A stretch of 64,000 nt of DNA from contig JADANN010000468.1 in assembly GCA_018806985.1 (NCBI GenBank), positions 62,001 to 126,000 on the forward strand, given 5' to 3'. A model generated the notes under the pieces. That model made no database searches, was not told the origin of the DNA, and saw nothing but the letters and a program-made list of their open reading frames with translations. The position numbers were made by a program, and so were the translations under genes. Below are positions 9,851 through 19,806 of this stretch, piece after piece. This stretch comes from Angiostrongylus vasorum. Lineage: Eukaryota > Nematoda > Chromadorea > Rhabditida > Metastrongylidae. Every line of letters starts with the position of its first letter. The stretch's first letter is position 1.

Positions 9851-12124
9851 TCGATGAGATGATGACATTATCGTCAACTATAAGTTTTGTGTAGTAATAT
9901 GAACACTGCTGTGTTCCTTGTTAACAATCAGACTGTGGCTTAAAATGGTATGACTTTTTATCTGTTATCCGTCGATGCACCTAAGATGGGTCGCATTTAC
10001 CATTTCTTCCTACCTGTGAACTCTAATTTTATTCGATGAACACATAGTTCTCCATGATTTGTTTAACAGTTAAAATGAATATCATAGGAGAATGATGTTA
10101 GAAATTTCCCAACTAACTTCATACGTCCCTTGATAGTCGTTTAACCCTCAATTAATCGTCTTTTGGTGACGGAGCAAATAACAAATAACCCCTGGACTAA
10201 CAAACTCGATATCTCTCATTGAGTTAGATCAACTTTAACTCTGCTGTGGCTTAACATCGCTTAGAGATCCGATTGTTCAGTAGGGCTTCGAGGCATTGTT
10301 TCAAATATATTGCTGCGGTATCTATACTCTACATGGGAATATAATCAGAAGGAAGGATATGTTAAGCAGGATGCAGATGCGGTGATACGAACACTTTTTT
10401 AAGTGTGAACGGTGAAATAACTAGCTTTACGATCTTGGACTACTTATGATTAAACAATGCAATATAGCGTTCTGTTCTAGTGGATTCACTGTTCATATTA
10501 TGCATCCATAACAGTTTCTGTTAGACCTTAACAGCAGCTGTATGGGAATACTGAGTTTACAGCCAGTCATCCTACACAAATCGATTCAGACACCGCCGCA
10601 ATAATTCCGTTTTAAGCAATACCTGACCCGTGCGAAGTGATCACCCTCAGCTTTTGTTGAAACGAACAGCTAAGGTAAAATTTGTTCCACACTGGTTTCT
10701 TTTTGAACTTTGATGCCAACAGTCGCAAACTTCAGTGATCCGTGATCGTGTCCGTTTACGCCAACACATCTCTCCAATGAATTTGCCCCTTTTAGACGTG
10801 GGTGCCGTTGTTGTGCTAGCGAACCCCGGCATCGGAGCGTTGCTAATAACGGTTTTTCTACACATTCAACGCTGAGGATATAATGGCACAAAAAAGGATA
10901 CGTGCTCAAGCGATTCTTTTTTTCGATTCTGTGTTGCCACGGTAGTTTTTTTTTAACTACTCTGTGGGAACATTAAAAGGAAATCTGGTAAAACTATCGA
11001 AAAGCAACCGAACTAATCTTACGACAAGTAGGGCATGAATATGATTGCTTCCAGCCGAAAGAACCCTCGTATTTTCTGTATTAATGAGGAATCGTCAGTA
11101 GTAGAAGGTCGGTTATTTTCTAAACAGCAAGCGATGGAAAATCTGAAGAATTGAATTCGATTTGTAAACGAATGTAGAGGAGCTGTTAGAAGGTCTCACA
11201 AGCGAAACCCCAGTGGTGTCCTCAGGCCAACGTTGGTGTCTGGGGCTGCGTTGGAAATGCCAGGAATTCAAATTTTCTTTTCAATTTTTTCCTCGACATT
11301 GTAGTTTTAATCTCTTTTAAACATAATGAGATGTTCCTTAAAAATATTGTGCACTCCAAACTCAATAAAGCAAAGCCTGTTCTCCAAGTTTATCACGTTG
11401 TAAACACATTACCTGTGCAACATGGTTCTCCCACGGTATCGGCAGTTGTAAAATAAATGTATTTTTCGTTAGGTGTCAATAAATAGCGAGCAAGTTGTGT
11501 AAACTGCTGATAGAGCCTTAGTCAGCCTATGCAACCCACAAAACCCGATGGGGACCAAAGTCTTCTACACATCTAACCAAAAGTTTTTTGCATTTCAAGG
11601 CACGAAATAAAAGTCGTTGATCTGCTTTCAACTCCCTTTTGAACAGTTCGTTTTTACACCAAAGGCAATGTTGTCGAGTACATGCAGCATGTCAGCTGGG
11701 AATATCGCCTAATCAACTTCGCTTTCACGGGCAAGTGGCTGACAATGATAAATTTATGAGCAACTCGTCCTAGCATTCGTGCACGTTGTGCTCGACGTTA
11801 CCGGGTTCCCGTCCTGGAACGCACCTCATCCCCGAAGGGTTGTGGAGTGGAGATCAAGCACGGACATATATCGAGGCGATCCATATCCGTCTTTCTCGGA
11901 TGCGGCGATAGAATTGTGTCAGGCTTCGCCGGCACATTTGAATTTCGCGCGTTAACCTGTCAATTTCAAGCCAATCTACTGTGCCTGCGAAATTCTAGAA
12001 GCGTCCCTCTAGCGGCGTGCCATTCGTTGAAAAAGCCGACGCCCTTGTGCATCCCTCATCACCACCGCTCCGGATTCTCGTCGATATCCACCCTATTTGT
12101 TTCTTCCTAGTTCTTTCGTTTTAA
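9851..12124. other. Long region without supported genes
   Basis: About 2.3 kb. Minus-strand frames at 10647-10909 and a plus-strand frame at 11847-12110 lack splice signals and known motifs. The stretch 11760-12110 is noticeably GC-richer than its surroundings and may be an old element or exon that I cannot identify. Confidence 0.35.
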
Positions 12125-12345
12125 ATCCCAGGACCGGTTTTCTTTTAACCCCGGCATTGATCAATAATCCACCGTTCTTCTTGATGAGCGAACACAATGT
12201 TGGTATTACAGAACTTATTAGTACAGAATAGCTGACATTTCGACGATTTCGCCTTTTTCAGAGCCTGGAAAGGTCAAAGTGGCATGCGGTCTACTCAGAC
12301 AAACTCTTTCATAACCTTAGCAGATAAGACCTACCACATGCATTC
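12125..12345 (+). repeat. Penelope-type terminal repeat, solo
   Basis: Aligns with the end of the Penelope-like element at 38460-38660, sharing CGGCATTGAT, GCTGACATTTCGACG, CAGAGCCTGGAAAGGTC and CTTTCATAACC in order. The hairpin can form with one G-U pair. No coding sequence adjoins, so it is a solo end. Confidence 0.65.
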
Positions 12346-12919
12346 GCATGATAAACAGCTTCTTTTAAACGCCTACCGTTTTGTTCGTTCTAAGCCTTTT
12401 CGTTTTGTTCCGAGCTCATTAGGTGAGTATGTCAGTGAATGCTTTAGGTGTCAATCACTTCAACTCTCAAATCAGAGCTCTACGCAGTCATGAGTCACGT
12501 CAGTCAAACGATTTATCTGCAAGCTTACAACTATGCAATGAGTTTACTTGTGGTTATTTTCCTTTAGCGAAACGACCGTCATTTCGCTGAATCAGGGGAC
12601 AGCAGGTGTGTTCGTCGTGACATTTGGAATCTTATTCCCAACCATTCATTACAGCAAGCATGGCACAGTAATGTTTGATGGAGAGCCTCCGAACCAGCCG
12701 ACGTTTTCAGATCATGTGTTCATCTGATGGCTTCGATAAAACTGGTAAAGTTTCCATTTAGCCACCAAGATAGAAAGAGCCACATTGTTCATAGGAAAAC
12801 GCACTGCACATTTTCTTGTGGCATTTTAATAATACAGGACTAATAGTTCTGGGAAAAACATTCAGATTTCAATCACAGAAGACTTAGCACTTTTGCCACC
12901 ATTTTAACTCTTGATTTGC

Positions 12920-13296
12920 GTACGGATGGCCACTCTTCATTGGTTGTGCAGGCCCAAGCATAATTTTCATTTTTTTCGGAGTTTTGCTGGTTTAGCTATA
13001 GTAGTTCCCTGGAGTCTCGAAGTCAGCCTAGCCAGAGTCCCCCCAGGTAGTCGCCACCCCCAAGCAGTCGCCGCCTTTGTGGATTAGAGGGGGAATTTAC
13101 CACCATGCGACTACTTTGGTGCGATGACGGTGGTAGATCCTGGTATTGGTGCACTCTTAGCAGAGCTTTTTTGATGGAAACGCTAGACTCCTCAGTTTGG
13201 GAGGCGATGCTGGGTGGTTGAATCCCTCGCTATACATCGCAGCCCGACACCCAAGAACATCGGCCAGCCACCATGAGGCGATAAATCCTTCCACCA
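12920..13296 (-). mobile_element. SINE-A copy 5
   Basis: A diverged, near full-length SINE-A; the tail region is at the left and the head (GGATTTATCGCCTCATGG on minus) at the right. The terminal CAAGTAAG is missing. Confidence 0.8.
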
Positions 13297-14240
13297 TAAC
13301 AACCTGCTTGTCTTCGCAAGTCTGTTAGTGGTTTAGTGGTGATTCTTTTATTTTTAAAAAGTTCTGCTCCATCATCACAATTTAAAAAACCTCAAATGTT
13401 ATACAATAAAACTCTGTGAATACAGAAATGAAAAGATAGCGAAGCAGATGGAGAGGGTTATAAAAGAGTGTTGGATTCCGGGGAACAGTGCAGCTGCATT
13501 AAAAAGTAGGACGTAATGGAAGCGACAGATTAAGTTGTGACAAGACGTGGGACGAAGGCAGACTGAAGTCAGTTTCCTGGTCTTTGATGGGTGCTTGACG
13601 AGTGTTCAACACACTGAAGAATAACATTATTGTGTGCTAGGGTCCTGACCGGCCACCATACGCAAGAAGTCAATCGATTTTCTTCTTTGAAATTAGGAAG
13701 CGTATTTGCATCAAAACATTGAAATCTCTTGAGTGTGTGTTGCGCAATGCTTAGAAGTACTCTGTAATGCACACAGAGATGAGCGCTTGGTTCAATTCTT
13801 CGCCGCGGGTTTGTCAAAATCTACATTTCCCCTGCAGTCGGCAAATCGGTACCGTGCAAGTCTTGGTAATATAGAAACACCTATGATTCGTCAGTAGACT
13901 ATCGCAACTAATTGTGTGAGCCAGAGTTCCACTCGCTAACTTTTCTGATGACTGAGGAAATCAGATGAATGGTGCTGCGCTAAGGGGGTTTATCAAAGCT
14001 GAATGGTCTATTCTTTATCCTTTAAAATTGCAATTTTGCACAATTCATAACGATTTCCGATTTGTTGCTCTTAAGACCATTGGTTTGTAATGTCTTGGTG
14101 ACTATTAAGAATTTAGCTCATTGCTTAGAATTCAAAAGTTGTTGGATTAGCTACATAAATCTAGGAATCTATGGTCGATGGACACAGCTGGCAGCAAATT
14201 TTCTGCCACTCGAACAACAACATGATCTAAACGGTACAAG
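13297..14240. other. Unannotated sequence upstream of Argonaute relic
   Basis: No supported exon. If the Argonaute-like gene had an N-terminal extension it would lie here, but none is recognisable. Confidence 0.35.
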
Positions 14241-14248
14241 ATTACCTT

Positions 14249-14479
14249 GCAAAATTTGATCCTCCTGTCGAATCCAAGACCCTTCGTTATGGCCTACTGG
14301 AGCGATGCCACATTCAGGAAGATTTCAGCAATGCATTTGTTTTTCAGTGGTATGGTTCTGTACACTGCCAGTAGCACCGAACTCGAGGTTTATTCGCAGT
14401 GTAGTTGCTACAACTCAACCATTACCAACGTGGTTATCCAGGGAATGTACCCAGCTCATCATCCGAACACTGACGAGAG
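14249..14479 (+). pseudogene. Argonaute N-domain exon, left part
   Basis: The N-domain pattern PPVES then LRYGLLE, AFVF and G(M)VLYTAS is recognisable, but AFVF and GMVLYTAS lie in frames that differ by one base at about 14345-14348. TTTTTCAG at 14340-14347 could instead be an acceptor with the preceding match fortuitous. The second frame stays open to the SINE-C insertion point and continues in frame beyond it at 15233. Confidence 0.55.
14469..14479 (+). repeat. Target-site duplication, left copy
   Basis: ACTGACGAGAG here matches 15222-15232 exactly (11 bp), bounding the SINE-C composite. Confidence 0.85.
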
Positions 14480-15221
14480 ATAACTTCAATGATGCTGAGA
14501 TATTTGCAGAACTCCGGACCGCATGTGTCTACGGTGGGGAACGAACGCGTTATTGTCCTTTCCGGGGATTAACGTGTTCACCACCACACCATGCGGGTCC
14601 TTCATTTCGCCTGTCTCTCAGCTAGTTCTATCGATCTTTTGCCATCAGCAATCACCCGTCAGCGGGATTGATCTAGCGGGCCTAAATCGGCAACGAACCC
14701 AGTCAAGCTGAGGCTGCAGTTATAATCACAATTTTAACGTATTATTTATTGCCTATTCTTTTTAATGACAGGGTATATATTGCGAAATATAACTTCAATG
14801 ATACTGAAATACTTGCAAAAACTCCGGACCGCAGGTGTCTGCGGTGGGGAACGAACGCGCTATTGTCCTTTCCGGGAAGTAACGCGTTCACCACCACACC
14901 ATGCGGGTCCTTCGTTTCGCCTGCCTCTCAGCTAGTTCTATCGATCTTTTGCCATCAGCAATCACCCATCAGCGGGATTGATCTAGGGGGCCCAAATCGG
15001 CAACGAACCCAGTGAAGCTGAGACCCGACAGGGGGAAACGAGGGACCCGCATGGTATGGTGGTGAACATGTTACTCCTCGGAAAGGACAATAGCGCGTTC
15101 GTTCCCCCACCGCAGACACCTGCGATCCGGAGTTTTGCAAACATCTCAGCATCATTGAAGTTATATTTCGCAATATATACCCGTGCCATTAGAAAGAATA
15201 GGCAGTAAATAATAAGTTGAA
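14480..15221. mobile_element. SINE-C composite (two minus copies, one plus)
   Basis: Two antisense SINE-C copies in tandem (14480-14775 and 14776-15024) followed by a sense copy (15025-15221), so the right part is a head-to-head palindrome. The plus copy carries a tRNA-like head, TGGTATGGTGGTGAACATG with a B-box-like GCGTTCGTTCCCCC. The whole block is bounded by the exact 11-bp repeat ACTGACGAGAG and splits an Argonaute-like exon; joining at the duplication restores one open frame. This indicates insertion as a pre-formed composite or successive insertion at one site. Confidence 0.8.
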
Positions 15222-15284
15222 ACTGACGAGAGGATCAACATTCGTCTCTATTCATCAGCTCGTTTCAGTCAGAATCATCTCCAG
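15222..15284 (+). pseudogene. Argonaute exon, right part after insertion
   Basis: Begins with the second copy of ACTGACGAGAG. It continues the frame of 14349-14479 (NIRLYSSARFSQNHLQ) to a donor, CAG|GTAGTC, after 15284, phase 0. This frame match across a 742-bp insertion is the main support that the sequence was an exon. Confidence 0.6.
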
Positions 15285-15465
15285 GTAGTCATTTGCTGCA
15301 ATATCGTTATAAAAGGATATTCTAATGTTTGGTAGAATATATTGGATATTTGCCTGTGTTCAATGTTGTTTCTGTTTGTGTGAGTGTGCCTGTTATGTCT
15401 ACACTGAGATTCGGCAGTTTCATACGACTATCCTACGGTTATCCAGTATAATCAACAACTTAAAG

Positions 15466-15853
15466 ATCGGTGCAGAACTAAAGAATTATTTCTATTTGCG
15501 TGAATGTGATTGGACCGAAGCGATTGCGTAGAAACCACCATGATGGGCAGGAGAAGATAGAACTAACTCAGAGACTACAATATCGAACTGTGGCCTGGAT
15601 TTGAAACCGCAATGAGGAGTGCGAAAATGGGCTTGTGCTATGCAGTAGAAATTGTTTCAGGGTTATTCGTACGCATTCAGTATGGCATATGGCCAGTTTT
15701 TTAGGATCTTCTTATTAGAACGAAAACTAGTGAAATTACACCAACTCTGAGTGCAGTATTATACAGATAAGTTACCGAACGCACGGAACGTAATTCTAGA
15801 AGTTTTCAAGCCAAAATGGGAGAAATGTTTATTGGAGCAGACGTTTGCGCACG
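15466..15853 (+). pseudogene. Argonaute linker exons (15466-15527, 15572-15853)
   Basis: The first exon (acceptor TTAAAG, phase 0 in, phase 2 out) joins across a 44-nt intron (GTAGAA...CTCAG, 15528-15571) to give ADYNIELWPGFETA in one frame. ELWPGFET is a hallmark of the Argonaute linker/PAZ boundary. The second exon has in-frame TAG (15702) and TAA (15768) but keeps the frame through GEMFIGADVCA to the donor CG|GTTAGT. Alternative introns could remove the stops, but none I tried keeps the later homology. Confidence 0.6.
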
Positions 15854-15911
15854 GTTAGTCTTGTTGCCTTTAGGTGACCATAATCAGTACTTTGTTGTAC
15901 TTATTTTTTAG

Positions 15912-16065
15912 CTATAATAGTAAGATGTACCGGGTTACGTCTATTGACAATGGGATATCACCAGGAGCCACTTCAACACTTCTGAATGGTTCAGTCACCA
16001 CTCTTAAGGACTATTTTGAGAAGAATTATAACTTTACAGTCACACAACTGGAATAACCAGCTATT
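15912..16065 (+). pseudogene. Argonaute PAZ exon
   Basis: The acceptor TATTTTTTAG lies before 15912 and the donor ATT|GTAAGT after 16065. Phase 2 joins the previous exon to read CARYNSKMYRVTSID, matching the TxYNNKxYRV motif entering PAZ, then VTTLKDYFEKNYNF, the typical DYFxxxY helix. GAA TAA CCA GCT ATT near the end occupies the place of the usual (L/Y)P segment, so a tyrosine codon probably became a stop. Confidence 0.7.
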
Positions 16066-16578
16066 GTAAGTTGCGTTATTTCAGTTCTCAACATGAAGGT
16101 CTGTTAAGGGTCGGAATATAATGACTTGAATGCATTACTTCATTTGTTTTCGACTTCTCTTTGATGCAATCAAACGTATGAAGAAAGCTTTATGCTTCAT
16201 ATATGTGCTGCTCCCATTGTTGAGAGTTATCCTTGGCGCCAGAGTTACCTGTATTCATGTTAGTTCCAATAATAATTTTCACAGTCAAGAAGTGACCACG
16301 TCTAATCCTTTGCTGTAACCTCTTCCAGTATCTTTGTTGTATTATGCGAAATTTGGAATATTCGGAATATGCAGTTGGCGATTATTAATATGATAACATT
16401 AAAGTTGACACAGTGTGCAACGGAGTACAAGGGTAAGTTTGACTGTCACAAGTATATTCACGTCTGTTTTGAGTTTTAACGCGTAGACTCCTACATACGC
16501 CCTTGGATAATGGGTTTTCTTGCACTACAATGTCAGTCTTAGTAGTTGCGGTAGTGTAAGTAGAGATTACCCGTTTAG

Positions 16579-17080
16579 ATTTGCGGGTGGAAGGCGAAGC
16601 AAAGAGTTAGTATGCCACACGTGATGTGTGTGCTTCCTGAGCCATGTTTCCCTACTGCTATTATGAGGGAAAATTTCCGTTTTACGAAAGAATTTTCACA
16701 CCATACCACTATGGATCCAGAAAAGCGACGCAAGAAAGCTGAGCATCTCTTGTCGAGAATTCGTAACAATGATAAATGTTGAGTGTTAGTGCTGAAGTGG
16801 GGTATTGGATTAACAGAGTGGCTTATCAGGTTCCAGAAGAGGGAATTAGAGCCGGAAAAGGTGTGCTAAGTAACACGTTCTTTAGTACAGAAATGTGGGG
16901 GGCTTGTTATTTCAGCTCCTAGGAATCCGCAAGGGTACTTTGGAGAGCGACGGAACGGACAAGTGTTGTGCGCTATAGTGGCTATTTCCGAAGGGTGCAT
17001 CTCGAAAACTGGGTGGTAGTCTTCCGTAATACGACTATAGCGCAAGATTCCGCTTGTCAGTTTATAGGTGTGTGTGTTTA
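16579..17080 (+). pseudogene. Argonaute second-linker region
   Basis: After an acceptor, CCGTTTAG, an open frame reads KQRVSMPHVM and then TTMDPEKRRKKAEHLLSRI (to TGA near 16788), resembling the Argonaute PAZ-exit QRV motif and L2 helix. A shifted frame continues VSAEVGYWINRV and, near 17010, NWVVVFRNTT, which is consistent with the MID entry. Boundaries are uncertain and a frameshift near 16780 is likely. Confidence 0.45.
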
Positions 17081-17307
17081 TATTTCTAACTTGATAGAAA
17101 TTTAAGGTTTTAGGGTCGTCCTTCTTCTGTTGAGTTTCAGAGGCAGTAAAGGATTTGGGGAAGTCGATGCAAATCGCAGTAAATCATCCGCTTGCTTCAA
17201 ACTTGTAGGGACACAACAACGAGCTTGCATCAAAATGCTGTTGCAGTGGCGATGGAGAGAGTGAGTGCTTTACGGAATGAGAACGTAATTTGTATTTAAT
17301 ACTTTAG

Positions 17308-17411
17308 ACTGATCCTCAAACCAACCAAATTGTGGTTATTGTGCTACCCGACGACAACAATACGCGATATGACTCACTTAAGAGCTGGCTATGCACGAAA
17401 ACAAGCAGTAG
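17308..17411 (+). pseudogene. Argonaute MID exon
   Basis: An acceptor, AATACTTTAG, precedes an open 104-nt exon: QIVVIVLPDDNNTRYDSLK then SWLCTKTSS, ending at AG|GTTTTG. Hydrophobic strand, LPDDN, Y and LKxWLC is the usual MID pattern preceding the PIWI domain. The following 190 bp to SINE-A copy 6 has no recognisable PIWI exon. Confidence 0.65.
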
Positions 17412-17598
17412 GTTTTGTCCACTTCCAATCCACTTTTAATGAATGATGCTTCATCTGAAAAAAGTGGTGCGTTTGTAGAGTTTCTCAAAAATATATATTT
17501 CGATTGTAACTTACCCTGTGTCATTTCCGCCACATTGCGACTATTTTCCTACTAGGTTTGGGTAGTCCTCTGCATTTATTTACTCGTAACTGGCGTTC

Positions 17599-17988
17599 CC
17601 CTCCCAACGGTTTACCTCCTCATCGTGGCTGGGAGGTGTTCCTGGGTGTCGGACTGCGATCTACAGCGGGGGCATTCTTCCCCACGGCAGGGTCTCCCAA
17701 GCTGAGAAGGACTCCTGCGTTTCCACCAGAAAGCCTAGCTAAGAGTAAAGCAACACATCCACCACCGTCCTGATATCAAAGTCGCACGGTGGCAAATCTC
17801 CTTCTGATCCACAAGGGCTGCTGATGCCTGTGGTGGTGAAGACCTGAGGCAGACTTTGGCCAGGCTGACCTCGGGATTCCAGAGAACTACAATGGTTTAA
17901 CCAGGAAATCTCCGAAAAGTGGTGATTATGCTGGGGCCCGCACAAGCAGTGAGGACGGGCCGTTCAAGTATCAAGTATGTAAGTAAGG
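17599..17988 (+). mobile_element. SINE-A copy 6
   Basis: Full-length, ending AAGTATGTAAGTAAG. Flanked by CTGGCGTTCC (17590-17599) and CTGGCGCTCC (17991-18000), nine of ten bases identical, as an aged target-site duplication. It lies just past the last recognisable Argonaute exon. Confidence 0.88.
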
Positions 17989-18077
17989 AGCTGGCGCTCC
18001 GGATGAAAATGCGGAACGCCTCAGCATGAAAGTTTGAACTGCAGGTGAATTTCTTTTGCACAGCTTTTCGACGCTTA

Positions 18078-18407
18078 CTAACCACATAAGCTGCGGTGAA
18101 GCGTTAAACCTTTTGGGATCGTAGTAAACTGTTCGTGGGCATCCTTAAGTTCTTTCAACTTTTGGTTGGAACGGAATAATTTTCTTTTTTTTGAAATTTC
18201 GTGGACATCAAAATTGCTTAGATATTCACTATTAACACGACTACCCTCATTTGACTGCATCCACATCTTCATTGTCCACTTTGACCACAATTTGACTGAG
18301 TTTGCACTTAACATTTTTCTAGTTTGGAGAACACGTTTTACTAAGAACGGACTGTTGGGGTCGAGCCGAACGAAGTTCGCATGCAGGTCAATCGTGATCA
18401 AATTCAT
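18078..18407 (-). CDS. Open frame of unknown function
   Basis: An intact 109-codon minus-strand frame from ATG, rich in basic and helical residues (SKKRKLFRSNQKLKELKD near the C-terminus). It shows no homology that I recognise, no repeat match and no splice signals. It is the longest intact non-repeat frame that starts with ATG in the neighbourhood; chance occurrence cannot be excluded. Confidence 0.25.
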   Translation of the reverse strand: MNLITIDLHANFVRLDPNSPFLVKRVLQTRKMLSANSVKLWSKWTMKMWMQSNEGSRVNSEYLSNFDVHEISKKRKLFRSNQKLKELKDAHEQFTTIPKGLTLHRSLCG

Positions 18408-18563
18408 TCATCGGTTTTCATAAGCGTCCATAACTACTCTGAAAATTTTTTGAAAACAAACCCAACTGGCAAAAAGTGCAGGAGAGAATTGCGCGCTAAT
18501 CCTCTATAAGGAGAAGAATGGTGGCGCAGCAATAATCGTGAAGAAAGACAAAGTGTATCAACA

Positions 18564-18960
18564 ACCGCGAGGTTGTTAAACATCATACATTTACTTCCAC
18601 ACAATAACACACATACAACACAACCGTAGCTGACGTTCCGGTAGAATCGCCTTCTTCAGAGCATGTAAAGGTACACTAATACGCAACTTACTAGGTCAAA
18701 CGCTTCAACAGCACACATAGAAAGATGAAAATCTGAACGATAATTACCAGACCTACGGCTTCTCGAAAAACCCACCGCTTTTTTTCACCTGTCTTCCACC
18801 GAGGAAGAACAGCCGCTCAGAGTCGCATATTTTTGACGACTGCTCTCAAGAAGGCGATTGTGCCGAAACGTCAGCTACGTTTGTGTTGTATGTGTGTTAT
18901 TGTATGGAAGTAAACGTGTGCTGTATAACAACCTCGCCATTGCTGAGAGAGAAAATGACG
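18564..18960. repeat. Inverted pair of Penelope-type ends
   Basis: About 95 bp at 18568-18662 is the reverse complement of 18842-18945 with few mismatches; both arms include ACACATACAACACAA and the GCTGACGTT...CGCCTTCTT block. The 180-bp centre contains further Penelope-end sequence (GGTCAAACGCTTC). The right flank (18950-19010) matches the outer end seen at 38465-38500. The arrangement mirrors the inverted ends of the element at 38620-40478. Confidence 0.75.
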
Positions 18961-19539
18961 AATTTATAATCCAATGCCGAGGTTAATAGAAAGTCGATCC
19001 TGGGAGCTATTCATGCTTTTGCCAAAATTTCCTGAAAGGTACACTACCACGTCCTAAAGAACTTCTGAGCAACCTGAATTATTATTACTAAAGGCCGCAA
19101 TTTCTTTGCTTCTGGATCATTTGTGGTTTTTTAATTAATTTGCTAGATTATAAGTCCTTGTTTATTTTTTCTTCGACTTACATATATTACCTGTACTTCT
19201 TATAATCGTTGAAGATCTGTACCTGGGTATCAGTTAATTCCATTCCTCTCTGTTACGAATCAGAGCCGCTTCGGTGAGATAACGTCGCTCAATCAGTGTA
19301 TGCGAAAGAAAGTACAACTTTGGTCCGACCTTCAGTGTGGTACCTTCAAGAAGTTCTTTCCTTCCACTAACAAATGAAGGTTAACGGCATCTTCCACAAG
19401 CGAATGAGTTATGCATCTTCGTAAGAAACTTCGACAAGAAATGTGGCGAAACGTTTGTCTCTGGACATAGAAACTACTCGTTTTTTCTTCGATGGATCCC
19501 ATATTCGATGGAAGTTATGTCTAAGTATGAGGTGATCAA
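18961..19539. other. Unannotated sequence
   Basis: After the Penelope-type end (to about 19010), there is no gene or repeat that I can support. Confidence 0.35.
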
Positions 19540-19806
19540 GGCGCGTGTGGCGCAGTGGTCATGGGCGCCCTACGACACACACGTGGAATCGATTTCCGCG
19601 CCCATGGCCCACCAAGCCTTCCATCCCTCCGGGGTCGCCAAATTGGTACCAGACTTGTCTGGGAGGATAGCAGCACTGGCTCGATACATCGGTGGACCAC
19701 AATGGGTAAGGCCAGATATGCATTCAGTCACCTCCAAACGATGCTTAATGAGGTCGTATGCATGGAGAATGCCTCAGGTATTGAGCAAAGCCGAGAACTT
19801 TTTATA
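19540..19806 (+). mobile_element. SINE-B copy
   Basis: Head GCGCGTGTGGCGCAGTGG intact (A-box TGGCGCAGTGG), then the CCAGACTTGTCTGGGAGG block and the 3' part. Near full length. Confidence 0.9.

Larger units (their letters stand above)
14249..17411 (+). pseudogene. Argonaute-like gene, decayed
   Basis: Pieces in Argonaute order lie on the plus strand: an N-domain-like stretch (FDPPVESKTLRYGLL at 14255-14300, then GMVLYTASSTEL at 14349-14384); a linker ending in the motif ELWPGFETA (about 15585-15611); a PAZ entry with YNSKMYRV and LKDYFEKNY; a second linker with TTMDPEKRRKKAEHLL; and a MID-type strand, IVVIVLPDDN followed by YDSLKSWLC. Splice phases fit across at least three introns. Defects: a +1 shift near 14345; TAG at 15702-15704, TAA at 15768-15770 and TAA at 16054-16056 in the homologous frame; and a SINE-C composite in an exon at 14480-15221. 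No PIWI domain was seen before the SINE-A at 17600. The match is by motif recognition; the subfamily (worm-specific Argonaute or Piwi) is not settled. Confidence 0.7.

Noticed and set aside
11847..12110. 87-codon plus-strand frame in a GC-richer stretch
   Set aside because: No motif, no splice signals, and other frames are equally open. I could not decide between chance and an old element.
14955..15189. Frames such as SAVGERTRYCPFRGVTC (14955, 14983, 14749, 58968)
   Set aside because: Readings of SINE-C in various frames.
19541..19615. Possible tRNA gene (A-box TGGCGCAGTGG and B-box-like element)
   Set aside because: It is the head of SINE-B, present in many diverged copies. It cannot form a full cloverleaf with a plausible anticodon arm by eye.
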